Positions 1-8,565 are shown, numbered from the stretch's first letter. The stretch is DNA of 64,000 nt from Achromobacter pestifer (GCF_013267355.1 NZ_CP053985.1:1364001-1428000), one strand, 5' to 3'. Notes: generated by a model from the sequence alone, not told the origin. A program made the numbers and translations.

Positions 1-286
1 GTAGGCCCCAGTACGAATCCGACGCGGAGTAGCTGGACGGATATTTGCCGTTGTCGCTACCCATCCTGACGGAAGACTTGCCACCGTTGCGGGCGTACAT
101 CGTGAAGGTATCGATGAGGCCATAGAGTTGCACGGTAGCCGCCGAGGACTCCCCCCAGGCCGAACACAGCAACGGCAGCGCGATTGCGCACGTACTCAAG
201 CGCAACAGCCGGCGCGAAGCCCGCTGCATTGATGAACTTGGCCGGCGCGCTGGCTGGCAATGATGAATAGCGACTTCTTGGTCCAC
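1..286 (-). CDS. Gram-negative porin, N-terminal part (cut by window edge)
   Basis: An outer-membrane beta-barrel porin of the general diffusion type; only the first 95 codons are in the window and the rest lies beyond position 1. A hydrophobic segment (LSTCAIALPLLCSA) after an arginine-rich n-region is a signal peptide. It is followed by ATVQLYGLIDTF, the usual first beta strand of Burkholderiales porins, and by RMGS, as in the 'SSVRMGS' stretch of that family. Start choice: the GTG at 286 has AGGAG six bases upstream, which is better than the internal ATG at 229, which has no visible ribosome site. The GTG start gives an unusually long n-region of about 28 residues, so 229 remains possible. 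Family call confident, start uncertain. Confidence 0.75.
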   Translation of the reverse strand, partial: MDQEVAIHHCQPARRPSSSMQRASRRLLRLSTCAIALPLLCSAWGESSAATVQLYGLIDTFTMYARNGGKSSVRMGSDNGKYPSSYSASDSYWGL

Positions 287-386
287 AAGTGTCTCCTGAG
301 GTTTATTGTGGCCAGCCATGTCGACAACGCCTGCAACGGCCCTCCTCCACCTCGCCGCCCATCAAGCTGCCGTGGCTCTATTTTTT

Positions 387-400
387 AGAATTTGAATTCT
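387..400. promoter_or_regulatory. Short inverted repeat upstream of porin
   Basis: AGAAT-TTGA-ATTCT, a perfect 5-bp inverted repeat in an AT-rich patch about 100 bp upstream of the porin start and 117 bp past the stop of the EAL gene. It could be an operator or part of the porin promoter. Arms this short occur by chance; weak call. Confidence 0.2.
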
Positions 401-516
401 GATTCTATTATTCAGAGATGCCTCGATCGGGAACAATGCGAGGTTTCCCGTAGTCAGGGGGCAGCGCGGCATGGGATCTGGCTGCACTCCAGGACGGAAT
501 CACCGCCCCGCTCGCT

Positions 517-2103
517 TTACGCCCGCGCGTCGGGCAGCCTGCTGGGCGGCGGCGTGCTGGCCACGTTTTTCTTGTAGTAGGCAATGAAATCCGGCGCCGG
601 CATGGGCTTGCCGTACAGCCAGCCCTGGCCGAAATCCACTTGGCGCGATTTCAGGTGGTCTTCCTGCTCCTGGCGTTCGATGCCTTCGGCCACGGTCAGC
701 AGGTTCAGCGACTTCGCCATGTCGATGATGTGGTCCGTCACCTTGTGGGTGGCGGAATCGGTGCCTATGGTATCAACGAAGGACTTGTCGATCTTCAGCG
801 AGTCCAGCGGCAGGCGCTGCAGGTACGACAGACTGGAGTAGCCGGTGCCGAAGTCGTCGATGGCCACGGCGTGGCCTTGCGCACGGGCCTGCTCGATGAC
901 GCTGCAGGCCTTGTCCACGTCCATGAAGCCGCGCTCGGTGGCTTCCAGCCAGATCTGCCGGGGATCGATGGCCGTGCCTTCCAGCTTGCGCTGCAGCACG
1001 CGCAGCGCCCGGCCGTCCTTGAGGTCGCTGGCGCTCAGGTTGACCGAGATGTGCGCCCCCCGGTCCTCGCCCAGCAGGTCTTCCATGTCCCGTATCACCA
1101 ATCGGAACACCTCTTCGGTGATGCGGGTCATCAGGCCGTTGTCCTCGGCGATGGAAATGAACAGATCGGGCCGCAGCGTGTTGCCGCAACGCCGGATCCA
1201 ACGGACCAGCGCCTCCGCGCCAATGCAGCGGCCGGTGCGCAGGTCGATGATGGGCTGATAGTGGACGACGAACTCCCGCCGCCTGATGCCGGCAGCCAGT
1301 TCGCCCGCGATGGACAGGCGCCGGCGCGACAGCCAGACGACCAGCGCAATCATGGCGGCCGCGACCAGCGTGCCCATGGGCAGCCAGAACAGGCGTTCCC
1401 GCGGCAGCATGTCCAACGCTTCAGTTTGCGGCTCCAGCAGGACGACGGCCAGGTCCGCGTTGCGGGCGACGGCGCTGAGGTAGGCTTCGTTGATGTCCAG
1501 CTTGCCGCCATTGAGCGCCTGCGACACCAGCACGAGATCAGGGTCGTTGCGGGTGCCCAGCATGCCCACGCCCGGCAGCACCACGGCGAGCTGCGCGCCG
1601 TCCGTGAGCGCTTTTTCCGTGAACCGGCCCGGTTCGAACAAGGCGCTGTAATCGCCGTGCCGCACGGCGACCATCCTGATGCCGGGGCTCAAGACAGGCA
1701 CCGCGTCCAGCAACAGGCGCGCGCCGTTGGCCAGCTCGACCTGGGCCGGAACCAACGGCTCCTCGTAGCTGGGCACGCCCCAGGTGGTGCACTGGACGAC
1801 TCCGCCCGCCACATAGGCCAGGTCATCCACGGCCCGGTCCCGCAGGGCCAGGGCCCGCATATGGCGGATGTGCTGCGGCGAACAGGGATCGAACGCGAGG
1901 CGGTCCAGGTCGCGCAGCGTGGCCACGGTCTGGTCCAGCAGATCCTGGGTTTCCGTGAGGATGCGCTGGGCCTGGTCGTCCAGGTAGCGCTGTTCGCCCG
2001 CGACGGCGCGGGACCAGGACATGTGCAGCGCGAAACCGATGGGCAGCAGCGCCGCGGCGGCAGCGAGTGCGATGGCGATGCCGATTACAAACTTGCGCGG
2101 CAT
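517..2103 (-). CDS. Membrane cyclic-di-GMP phosphodiesterase (CSS-motif sensor + EAL domain)
   Basis: 528 aa. Predicted to hydrolyse c-di-GMP to pGpG at the inner membrane in response to a periplasmic signal. Residues 5-27 and about 239-258 are membrane segments enclosing a periplasmic domain with Cys74-Ser75 and Cys105, as in CSS-motif sensors where the cysteines respond to redox or disulfide state. The cytoplasmic EAL domain starts near 275. Signature residues are present: EAL at 297-299, Asn355 (NLSA), Glu387/Glu390 (LEATE), Asp416-Asp417 (DDFGTGYSS), Lys437, Glu473 and Gln493, so an active enzyme is expected rather than a degenerate c-di-GMP binder. No GGDEF domain. It stands alone, about 100 bp from the Bug gene on the same strand. 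Confidence 0.9.
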   Translation of the reverse strand: MPRKFVIGIAIALAAAAALLPIGFALHMSWSRAVAGEQRYLDDQAQRILTETQDLLDQTVATLRDLDRLAFDPCSPQHIRHMRALALRDRAVDDLAYVAGGVVQCTTWGVPSYEEPLVPAQVELANGARLLLDAVPVLSPGIRMVAVRHGDYSALFEPGRFTEKALTDGAQLAVVLPGVGMLGTRNDPDLVLVSQALNGGKLDINEAYLSAVARNADLAVVLLEPQTEALDMLPRERLFWLPMGTLVAAAMIALVVWLSRRRLSIAGELAAGIRRREFVVHYQPIIDLRTGRCIGAEALVRWIRRCGNTLRPDLFISIAEDNGLMTRITEEVFRLVIRDMEDLLGEDRGAHISVNLSASDLKDGRALRVLQRKLEGTAIDPRQIWLEATERGFMDVDKACSVIEQARAQGHAVAIDDFGTGYSSLSYLQRLPLDSLKIDKSFVDTIGTDSATHKVTDHIIDMAKSLNLLTVAEGIERQEQEDHLKSRQVDFGQGWLYGKPMPAPDFIAYYKKNVASTPPPSRLPDARA

Positions 2104-2201
2104 CGAGGCCGTCCCCAGGGATCGCCGGCTGGCGAGGTTATATCTTTTTACACTTTTTGGGGGGCCAGTGTCTCCATCAATTTCCGCTCGCCAGCGGCGC
2201 C

Positions 2202-3182
2202 TCAGCCTTCAGCGACGATCTTGGCGTCGCGGATGGTCTGGGCGTACTTCTGCTGCTCCTGCTTCATGAAGTCCGCAAAGCGCTGGACGCTGCCGCCGCC
2301 GTCCTCCGCCCCCACCTGCGCCAGCTTTTCCTGCACGTCCGCCATCGCCAGCACGCGGTCGATGTCCTGGTTCATGCGCTGGACCATGGCGGCCGGCATC
2401 TTGCCCGGACCGACCATGCCGAACCAGATGCTGGCCTCGAAGCCGGGATAGCCCTGCTCGGCCACGGTGGGCACATTGGGATGGCTCTTGGAGCGCTGCT
2501 GCAGGGTCTGCGCCAGCGCAATCACCTTGCCGGACTGGACCAGCGGCGTGGCGGTGGTCATGCCTTCGAAGCAGTACTGCACATGGCCGCCCAGCAGGTC
2601 GTTCATCAGGGGCGCCGAGCCCTTGTAGGGCACGTGCAGCACGTCGATGCCGGCGCGGGCCTTGAAGATCTCCAGCGCCAGATGCTGCGCCGAGCCGCTG
2701 CCGGCCGACCCGAACACGATCTTGCCGGGCTGCGCCTTGCAGAGCGCGACCAGGTCGGGCAGCGTCTTGGCAGGCTGCGAGGCGCCGCCGATCAGGATGG
2801 TGGGCGTCTTGCCAACCAGGGCGATGGGCGTGAAGTCGCGCTCCACCGAATAGGCCAGCTTGGGCTGCAGGCCCGGCGCGATGCCGTGGCTGTTGACGTG
2901 CGCCATCAACAGCGTGTTGCCGTCGTTGGGCTGGCGCGCCACCTGTTCGGCGGCGATGATGCCGGCCGCGCCCGCGCGGTTTTCGACGATGACGGGAATG
3001 TTCCACATCACGCCCAGCTTCTGCCCCAGCAGGCGCGCCAGCACATCGGTGCCGCCGCCGGCGGGAAAGCCCACCACGATCTTCACCGGTCCCTGCGGCA
3101 GGTCTTGCGCCCGCGCCGCCGCCGGCAGGACCAGCGCGGCCCCCAACGCCGCGGCGCCGGTCATGAATTGCCTACGTTGCAT
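2202..3182 (-). CDS. Bug-family (TctC-type) periplasmic substrate-binding protein
   Basis: 326 aa. Periplasmic receptor of the tripartite tricarboxylate transporter family, which binds carboxylates and related small molecules. The start is set by GAGGAG six bases before the ATG at 3182. The N-terminus MQRRQFMTGAAALGAALVLP has a twin-arginine-like motif and an Ala-rich h-region ending in AARA. The mature part begins 'PVKIVVGFPAGGGTDVLAR', the family's hallmark, and later has VPYKGSAPLMNDLLGG. No TctA or TctB membrane genes are nearby, so it is an orphan receptor, as is common in Bordetella and Achromobacter. The next gene upstream on the same strand is a sugar-acid-type dehydratase, so the ligand may be a carboxylate handled by that enzyme (inference). 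Confidence 0.92.
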   Translation of the reverse strand: MQRRQFMTGAAALGAALVLPAAARAQDLPQGPVKIVVGFPAGGGTDVLARLLGQKLGVMWNIPVIVENRAGAAGIIAAEQVARQPNDGNTLLMAHVNSHGIAPGLQPKLAYSVERDFTPIALVGKTPTILIGGASQPAKTLPDLVALCKAQPGKIVFGSAGSGSAQHLALEIFKARAGIDVLHVPYKGSAPLMNDLLGGHVQYCFEGMTTATPLVQSGKVIALAQTLQQRSKSHPNVPTVAEQGYPGFEASIWFGMVGPGKMPAAMVQRMNQDIDRVLAMADVQEKLAQVGAEDGGGSVQRFADFMKQEQQKYAQTIRDAKIVAEG

Positions 3183-3299
3183 TGCCGTCTCCTCGCGCGC
3201 CGGTCCGATGGCCGGCGACTGATTATCCAAACACTGTCACCGTGCACCGCGACCGGCCGTCTGACGCGGCCTGGCTGCGATGCTCCCGTGCTGTCGCCC

Positions 3300-4427
3300 T
3301 CAGCCAGCCACGCGGCTCCACTTGCCGTAGCGTTCGACCATGCGCTCGTCGAAGCCGAAGCCCAGGCCGGGCTCCTGGTGCAGGACCACGCGCCCCTGCT
3401 TGTGCGTGAGCTGACGGTCAACCAGCCTGCGGAAGTTCAGGACCTGGTCGTCCCAGAAGAATTCGACATAGCGCGCATTGGGTGTCGCGGCCACCAGCGG
3501 CGCGTGCACGTCGTGGAACCAGTGCGGGCAGACCACGACGCCATAGCTGGCGGCGGTGGCGGCGATGCGCTTCCATTCGGTGATGCCGCCGCAGACGGCG
3601 GCGTCGGTCTGCAGGATGCCGGCCGCGCCCTTGTCCAGCACCTCCTTGTGATACCAGCGGCCATAGCCGATCTCGGCGGTGGCGATGGGCAGGCGCGTCA
3701 GGCGCGCCAGCTTGGCGTGGCTGTCGATGTCGTCGGGGCCGAAGGGTTCTTCGATGAAATACGGATCGTACTGTTCGAAGCGGCGGATGTACTGCATGGC
3801 CTGGGTCACGTCCTGCCAGGCGTTGTTGCAGTCCATCATCAGCTCGACGTCGGGACCGATGGCTTCGCGCGCCGCCTTCAGGCGCGCCTCTTCCTGGGCC
3901 GGGGACAGGCGGCCGGTCTTCATTTTCACGGCGCGGAAGCCCTTGTCCACGTAGCTCGCCATTTCCTCGCCCAGGTGCTGGGGCGTCTTGCCGTCCAGGT
4001 AGTAGCCGCCGCTGGCGTAGGCCGGCACGGTTTCGAGTTCGACCGCGCCCAGGTACTTGTGCAGCGGCAGGCCGACGGTCTTGGCGTTCAGGTCCCACAG
4101 CGCGATATCCAGGGCGCTCAGCGCCCGCATCACCGTGCCTTGCCGGCCCTGCAGCAGGGCTTCCTGATACATGGCCTGCCACAGGCCTTCGACGGCATGG
4201 GAATCCTTGCCCAGCAGCACGGGGCCCAACAGGTTCTGCACCGCGGCCTCGAAAATAGAGCCTCCAGCGCTGCCCACGTAGCAGAAGCCGATGCCTTCCA
4301 CGCCATCGGTCGAACGGACTTTCACCAGTCCGTAGTGGCGCGTGGACACGCTGCGGTTCGAAAACGAGGTGACCTTGTCCAGGGGCACCGCGGCGGCGCA
4401 CACGTCTATGGATTCAATGATGGGCAC
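3300..4427 (-). CDS. Mandelate racemase/muconate lactonizing-type enolase superfamily enzyme
   Basis: 375 aa. Members abstract a proton alpha to a carboxylate, commonly to dehydrate sugar acids. The start is a GTG at 4427 with AAGGAG six bases upstream; the open frame continues further but without a ribosome site. Visible catalytic elements in order: AVKMKTG (KxK acid/base), MMDCNNAW (first Mg ligand), FIEEP (second), ATAEIG (third), then CPHWFHDVH supplying a histidine. This is the layout of the MR subgroup. The exact substrate cannot be read from sequence. It is divergent from a LysR regulator 158 bp away and upstream of an orphan Bug receptor on the same strand, suggesting a small carboxylate or sugar-acid utilisation cluster. 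Confidence 0.88.
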   Translation of the reverse strand: MPIIESIDVCAAAVPLDKVTSFSNRSVSTRHYGLVKVRSTDGVEGIGFCYVGSAGGSIFEAAVQNLLGPVLLGKDSHAVEGLWQAMYQEALLQGRQGTVMRALSALDIALWDLNAKTVGLPLHKYLGAVELETVPAYASGGYYLDGKTPQHLGEEMASYVDKGFRAVKMKTGRLSPAQEEARLKAAREAIGPDVELMMDCNNAWQDVTQAMQYIRRFEQYDPYFIEEPFGPDDIDSHAKLARLTRLPIATAEIGYGRWYHKEVLDKGAAGILQTDAAVCGGITEWKRIAATAASYGVVVCPHWFHDVHAPLVAATPNARYVEFFWDDQVLNFRRLVDRQLTHKQGRVVLHQEPGLGFGFDERMVERYGKWSRVAG

Positions 4428-4585
4428 AACTGGCTCCTTGGTAATCGGAATGGTCGGGCGGGGCCGGCGCAGCGTGCGCGGCCTCAACGCGCTGACCGTA
4501 TTCTTGCCGTGGCCAAAGAAAACAACAATTATCTTCATCCATCTTTAGAATATGGAAAAAACATCTTTTCAGGAGAACCCGGCCC

Positions 4586-5464
4586 GTGGACTCGCGCTTT
4601 CTGCAAACCTATGTGCACGTGGTGGAACTGGGCTCCATCGCCCAGGCCGCGCGCCATCAGGGGCTGACGCCCGCCACGGTGCAGCAGCGCCTGCGCGCGC
4701 TGGAAGCAGACGTGGGCAGCGCCCTGATCGCGCGTTCCGGCCGCACCGTGAAACCCACGCAGGCCGGCATGCGGATCCTCGAGCGCGCCCGCGCCATCCT
4801 GCGCGACGTGCGCGATCTGCGTTCCGCCGCGTCCGACACCGAATTGCCTGCCGGACCGCTGCGCCTGGGCGCCACCCCCACCGCGCTGACCGGCATCATG
4901 CCGCCCGTGCTGCGCACCTGGACTGCGTGCCATCCGCACATCGAGATCTACATAGAACCCGCGCCCACCACCCTGCTCTACGGCAAGGTGCTGTCCGGCG
5001 AGCTGGACGGCGCGCTGCTGGTGCATCCGCTGTTCGCCATTCCCAAGACCTGCGCCTGGCGCGACCTGCGGCAAGAGCCCCTGGTGCTGGTCACGCCGGC
5101 CGGCATGAAGGTGCGCGATCCGCTGGAGGTCATCGCGCGCGAACCCTACATCTGCTATGACCGCAGCGTGGTGGGCGGCAAGATGGCCGACGACTATCTG
5201 CGCGCGCGCAGCTTGCGGCCGCATGTGCGCTTCGAGCTCGATGGAATCGATTCCATCGCCAAGCTGGTCTCTGAAGGATTGGGCGTGGCGCTGCTGCCCG
5301 ATTGGGCGACCACGGGCGAGCCGTCCGCCCGCGTCAGGCGCTGGCCCCTGCCGCCGCCCTGCCCGGTGCGCACCGTGGGCGCGGTCTGGCTGCGCTCCGG
5401 CGTGCGCGCGGCGCTGATGCAGGCGTTCGTGGAAATGGCCGAGACCCAGCTCGGCCTGGACTGA
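4586..5464 (+). CDS. LysR-family transcriptional regulator
   Basis: 292 aa. N-terminal winged helix (residues about 1-60: FLQTYVHVVELGSIAQAARH, then TPATVQQRLRALE) followed by a periplasmic-binding-like effector domain from about 88 (GPLRLGATPTALTGIMPP). The start is a GTG at 4586 with AGGAG upstream. It diverges from the enolase-superfamily gene across an AT-rich 158-bp gap, the usual arrangement for a LysR regulator and its target, so it probably controls the dehydratase and perhaps the Bug receptor gene. Its stop is 10 bp from the stop of the convergent amidohydrolase, and no terminator is visible between them. Confidence 0.92.
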   Translation: MDSRFLQTYVHVVELGSIAQAARHQGLTPATVQQRLRALEADVGSALIARSGRTVKPTQAGMRILERARAILRDVRDLRSAASDTELPAGPLRLGATPTALTGIMPPVLRTWTACHPHIEIYIEPAPTTLLYGKVLSGELDGALLVHPLFAIPKTCAWRDLRQEPLVLVTPAGMKVRDPLEVIAREPYICYDRSVVGGKMADDYLRARSLRPHVRFELDGIDSIAKLVSEGLGVALLPDWATTGEPSARVRRWPLPPPCPVRTVGAVWLRSGVRAALMQAFVEMAETQLGLD

Positions 5465-5474
5465 GCCCCGAGAA

Positions 5475-6671
5475 TCAGCCCTGCGGGCTCGCGTCGCGGC
5501 CATTTCGGGCCACGACCACCCCACCGGAAACGACCAGGCGGCGCGGCGCCCGCGTCGCGACGGCCTGCGCGATGCAGCTGGCGTCGACCAGCACCAGGTC
5601 GGCGCGCGCGCCCGGCGCCAAACCATAGCCCTCGAAACCACAGGCGCGGGCCGCGGCCGCGCTCACGCAGTCAAACGCCCACTCGACCTCATCGTCGCGC
5701 CGCAGGTCGTTGCGCAGGCCGATCAGCATGGCGCGCGCCAGCATGTCGGGGCTGCCGTAGGGAGTCCAGGTGTCGCGGATGCCGTCATTGCCGCCGAAGA
5801 TCGTCACTCCCGCCTCGCGGCAGGCGCGCACGGCCGGCACCGGCCGCGACGGCGGCGCGGTGGTCAGCAAGGCCACATCCAGCGCGGCCAACCGCCGCAG
5901 CAAGCCGTCCAGCCGCTTGGCGTCCACACCGCCCAGGCAGAAGGCGTGGCTGATGACGGCCTTGCCCTGCATCCCCAGCGCCTGGACGCGGTCCAGGATC
6001 AGGTCCAGCGTGAAGGCGCCCAGTTCGCCCGGCTCGTGCAGATGGATATCGATGGGCTTGCCGTGCTTGCTGGCGATGCCGAACAACACGTCGAGCGACC
6101 GCGCCGGATCGCGGTCTATGGCCGAGGGATCCAGTCCGCCCAGCACGTCCGCCCCCTGCGCCAGGGCCTGGTCCAGCAGCTCGGCGGTGCCGGGCCGGAT
6201 CAACAGGCCCGACTGGGGAAAGGCGACGGTCTGGATTTCGACGCGTCCGGCCAGCTCCTGGCGCGTGGCATGCACGCCTTCCAGGTGGCGCAGCCCGGCG
6301 TCGGTATCGATGTCTACGTGGGTGCGGATGCGGGTCGTGCCTTCGCGCAGGAAGGCCAGCGCCAGGGCGCGCGAATGGCTGGCTGCGTCATGGCCGCTGC
6401 GCGCGCGCCAGGCGCGTTCGTTCTCGATGCGGTCGGTCAGGGCCGGCCCCACTTCATTCACGTACCAGGGCGAATCCCAGGTGGTCTTGTCCAGGTGCGT
6501 GTGGCCTTCGACCAGGCCGGGCAGCAGCAAGGCGCCCGCGCCGTCCTCGACAGGCACGCCGGGCTCGGCGACCAGTCCGGGGCCGATGCTCTGGATGCGC
6601 CCGTCGCGCACCAGCAGGTCCACCGCGGCGCCTTGCGGCGCGCGGACATTCTTCAACAACAGATTGGTCAT
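5475..6671 (-). CDS. Amidohydrolase-superfamily protein (cytosine deaminase/AtzC-like)
   Basis: 398 aa. Metal-dependent hydrolase of the amidohydrolase superfamily. The barrel metal motif is GHTHLDK near residue 57; further ligands are THVDID, HLHEPGE, SHAF and GGNDGIRD (Asp). The HTHLDKT signature and the HxHE-x(n)-H-x(n)-D order resemble cytosine deaminase and N-isopropylammelide hydrolase (AtzC). The substrate is probably a cyclic amidine or N-heterocycle, but this is inference. The C-terminus folds back into the usual beta sandwich (GLAPGARADLVLVDA). It lies 67 bp downstream of a small same-strand gene and converges with the LysR gene. Confidence 0.85.
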   Translation of the reverse strand: MTNLLLKNVRAPQGAAVDLLVRDGRIQSIGPGLVAEPGVPVEDGAGALLLPGLVEGHTHLDKTTWDSPWYVNEVGPALTDRIENERAWRARSGHDAASHSRALALAFLREGTTRIRTHVDIDTDAGLRHLEGVHATRQELAGRVEIQTVAFPQSGLLIRPGTAELLDQALAQGADVLGGLDPSAIDRDPARSLDVLFGIASKHGKPIDIHLHEPGELGAFTLDLILDRVQALGMQGKAVISHAFCLGGVDAKRLDGLLRRLAALDVALLTTAPPSRPVPAVRACREAGVTIFGGNDGIRDTWTPYGSPDMLARAMLIGLRNDLRRDDEVEWAFDCVSAAAARACGFEGYGLAPGARADLVLVDASCIAQAVATRAPRRLVVSGGVVVARNGRDASPQG

Positions 6672-6738
6672 GGCAGGAGTCCAGGCGCCGCGCGTGGCGG
6701 CCGGCCTTGCGCAGACCAGGCGGCACGCGCCGTCAAGC

Positions 6739-6936
6739 TCAGGCTTGAGGCGGTTCTATCCAGAAAAAACGTTCGCCCTGGCGGACCATGTCGGCCACGC
6801 CTTCGGCGCCGATGCGGTAATCCGTGCCCATCAGCGTGGCGCCGCCATCCTCATGGATATGAATGATGGCGAGCGGGTCGTTTGCCATGGTGTACCAGTA
6901 GTAACCCGGCTTGAGATCATGCAGGTTCGTAGTCAT
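6739..6936 (-). CDS. Small protein of unknown function (65 aa), possibly leaderless
   Basis: 65 aa, not recognised. Begins MTTNLHDLKPGYYWYTMAND and ends FFWIEPPQA; aromatic-rich, soluble, no signal peptide or membrane segment. The ATG at 6936 is chosen because an excellent promoter (see 6943-6972) ends only six bases upstream, so longer upstream frames would begin inside or before the promoter. There is no ribosome-binding sequence in front of the ATG. The amidohydrolase gene follows on the same strand 67 bp downstream and may be co-transcribed. Confidence 0.6.
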   Translation of the reverse strand: MTTNLHDLKPGYYWYTMANDPLAIIHIHEDGGATLMGTDYRIGAEGVADMVRQGERFFWIEPPQA

Positions 6937-6942
6937 GTTTCG

Positions 6943-6972
6943 AGTATACAAACATCCCCGCGCCGTATTCAA
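6943..6972 (-). promoter_or_regulatory. Sigma-70-like promoter for the 65-aa gene
   Basis: On the minus strand TTGAAT (6972-6967), an 18-bp spacer, then TATACT (6948-6943). Only six bases (CGAAAC) separate the -10 hexamer from the ATG at 6936, so transcription should begin at or next to the start codon. Both hexamers match consensus at five of six positions or close to it, strong for this GC-rich sequence. Confidence 0.6.
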
Positions 6973-7127
6973 AAAGACACAGAAATCCAGGCCATGCCTG
7001 ACATGATCGGCTTGAGACGGCATACTTCTCGATTCCAGGCCCAAACCGCCCGCACAGTAGGCATGCGTCGACCAGGCTGTCGCCGCATTGGCGCATATGC
7101 TTTGATCGTGAGAGGAACCGCGAGCGT

Positions 7128-7640
7128 ATGAAAAGGCAGTCTCTTCAATTCGGCGAACCGCTTAAACAAGCTGTCTTGGACGGTCACAAGATACAGAGCC
7201 GGCGCATCCTGAAACCGCAACCGACCAAACTCACCACGGTCTGGTACGCGGACGCAGCGGATTCCGGCAGATGGGTGGCCATGGGCCCATCGCTGGATAA
7301 TCCGTCCGAACTGCGCAAGACCTCCAGCTGGGTCCGATGCCCTTATGGAAAATCGGGCGATAGCATCGAATTGACCGACGAAGCCGGCAATACCTTCGCC
7401 ACCGCCGTGATCGTGGGGGTGCGCGTCCAACGCCTGCAGACGCTGTCCGAGGCCGATGCCCGCGCCGAAGGCACGCAAGCCCTGTATCAAAGTTCCGCCC
7501 TGTTGCCGGGCGTGCCGCTACAGACCGCCTTCGCCTTGACCTGGTGCGAGCGTTACGGCTCGCATGCCTGGGCCGCGAACCCCTGGGTATGGGTCGTTGA
7601 ATTCCGTCGCCAGCAGGCCGGTGACGGGCACGACGCCTAG
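7128..7640 (+). CDS. ASCH-like, phage-type small protein
   Basis: 170 aa. The opening (SLQFGEPLKQAVLDGHKIQSRR) and the central CPYGKSGDSIEL follow the pattern of a family seen in prophages and chromosomes ('...VRAIL.G.KTQTRR...CPYG.PGD.LWV...'), related to ASCH/PUA-like RNA-binding folds. The biochemical role is unknown; RNA or modified-nucleotide binding is only a family-level suggestion. AGAGGAA lies about 11 bases before the ATG. No phage genes are adjacent, so this is an isolated copy. The 318 bp after it carry no gene. Confidence 0.55.
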   Translation: MKRQSLQFGEPLKQAVLDGHKIQSRRILKPQPTKLTTVWYADAADSGRWVAMGPSLDNPSELRKTSSWVRCPYGKSGDSIELTDEAGNTFATAVIVGVRVQRLQTLSEADARAEGTQALYQSSALLPGVPLQTAFALTWCERYGSHAWAANPWVWVVEFRRQQAGDGHDA

Positions 7641-7959
7641 GGCCCCTCACCCTCGCCAGCGCGCAAGACTGGTGCGCCCGCGCAACGCCGTTACCTGGAA
7701 ACAGGGGCGGATGGTGACCGCCTGTAACCTGGCGGTCCGGCTTCACCTGATTCCAGGCGATTTCAATCCATTTCAATCGCGGCCGCGCCAGAGCGGACCC
7801 GCGGTGCTGCGGGGCAGCAAGCCGCATGCCACATCTGCGGGGACGGTTGCGGATTGTCGCGATTGACGCCGTCGCGCTTACTTCTGCCTGACCAAAAAGC
7901 CCGAAAATGGCATCAACGAATACTCAACTTTGCTGCGTCATGCGGCGGGCAGGTGCAAC
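7641..7959. other. Gene-free stretch before the PXPV gene
   Basis: No convincing coding frame or RNA gene seen. It holds an imperfect stem (ACAGGgGCGG pairing with CCGCCTGT near 7700-7725) and, at its end, the leader of the PXPV-repeat gene with a weak AGGTG ribosome site. Nothing else stands out. Confidence 0.4.
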
Positions 7960-8292
7960 ATGAAAAAATGGCTTATCGCTGGTGCTGGTGCCGCTGGTCT
8001 GCTGATCTCCAGCGTCGCCCTGGCTCGGGTGGACGTCGGTATCTCAATTGGCATACCCGGCGTTGTGTATCCCGCGCCGGTCTACGTCGCGCCGCAGCCG
8101 GTGTACGTGGCGCCTCCGCCACCCGTCTATTACCGCCCCGCCCCGGTGTATGTCGCGCCTCCGGTGGTCTACCCGGCGCCGGTCTATTACCGCGGCGGCG
8201 GCCGCTACTATGACCGTGGTTACTACTATGGCCGCGGACGCGGGCATGATCATCACCGTGGCCGCGGCCGCGGACACGACCGCGATGATTGA
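7960..8292 (+). CDS. Exported PXPV-repeat protein
   Basis: 110 aa. Signal peptide MKKWLIAGAGAAGLLISSVALA, cleaved before RVDVG. The mature protein is low complexity: a central block alternates PAPVYVAP, PQPVYVAP and PPPPVYY units (about residues 33-76), then a tail rich in Gly, Arg, Tyr, His and Asp (YYYGRGRGHDHH...) ends in RDD. This is the PXPV-repeat family found in Burkholderiales. It is probably a cell-envelope or secreted protein, and its function is not established. The ATG at 7960 is chosen because it begins the signal peptide; an in-frame ATG at 7930 would add ten unrelated residues. A strong terminator follows. Confidence 0.8.
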   Translation: MKKWLIAGAGAAGLLISSVALARVDVGISIGIPGVVYPAPVYVAPQPVYVAPPPPVYYRPAPVYVAPPVVYPAPVYYRGGGRYYDRGYYYGRGRGHDHHRGRGRGHDRDD

Positions 8293-8339
8293 GCGGCAGG
8301 CCGCGCTTCAAGCGCAGGCCCGCTGACCTGGGAAATGAC

Positions 8340-8370
8340 AAAGGCCACTCTTGCGAGTGGCCTTTTTTTT
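8340..8370 (+). terminator. Rho-independent terminator of the PXPV gene
   Basis: Perfect stem AAAGGCCACTC / GAGTGGCCTTT with a TTGC loop followed by eight T. It lies 48 bp past the PXPV stop. The hairpin could also slow transcripts arriving from the small minus-strand genes at 8407-8800. Confidence 0.9.
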
Positions 8371-8406
8371 CTGCGGGGCAATGTCCGGTGCCGCGCGGAA
8401 AGCATC

Positions 8407-8565
8407 TCAGGCCGCCGGGGCCTGCACGGGTTTGCCGGCCAGCACGGCCGGTTGCTGCGGGGTTTTGCTGGCCTTGCCATCCGTCCACCGCGGCGTTTCC
8501 TGAACGAGATCGATCCAACGGCGAGGCTCGCTCGACGACCGCCACCAACCATTATGCGGACGCAT
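8407..8565 (-). CDS. Possible small protein (52 aa) overlapping the 82-aa gene
   Basis: 52 aa frame starting MRPHNGWWRSSSEPRRWIDL and ending GKPVQAPAA, unrecognised. The ATG at 8565 has GGAG seven bases upstream, lies inside the last codons of the 82-aa gene (14-bp overlap) and would be translationally coupled to it. A hairpin follows 37 bp after the stop. The Trp-rich, basic start is unlike a random frame, but no family is known to me; treat as tentative. Confidence 0.4.
   Translation of the reverse strand: MRPHNGWWRSSSEPRRWIDLVQETPRWTDGKASKTPQQPAVLAGKPVQAPAA

Noticed and set aside
392..577. 61-codon plus-strand frame at the EAL gene end
   Set aside because: Overlaps the EAL gene end in antisense, lacks a ribosome site and has no recognisable content.
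2067..4667. 866-codon plus-strand frame over the Bug and enolase-superfamily genes
   Set aside because: Both minus-strand genes have ribosome sites, signal peptide or catalytic motifs. The plus-strand frame has neither.
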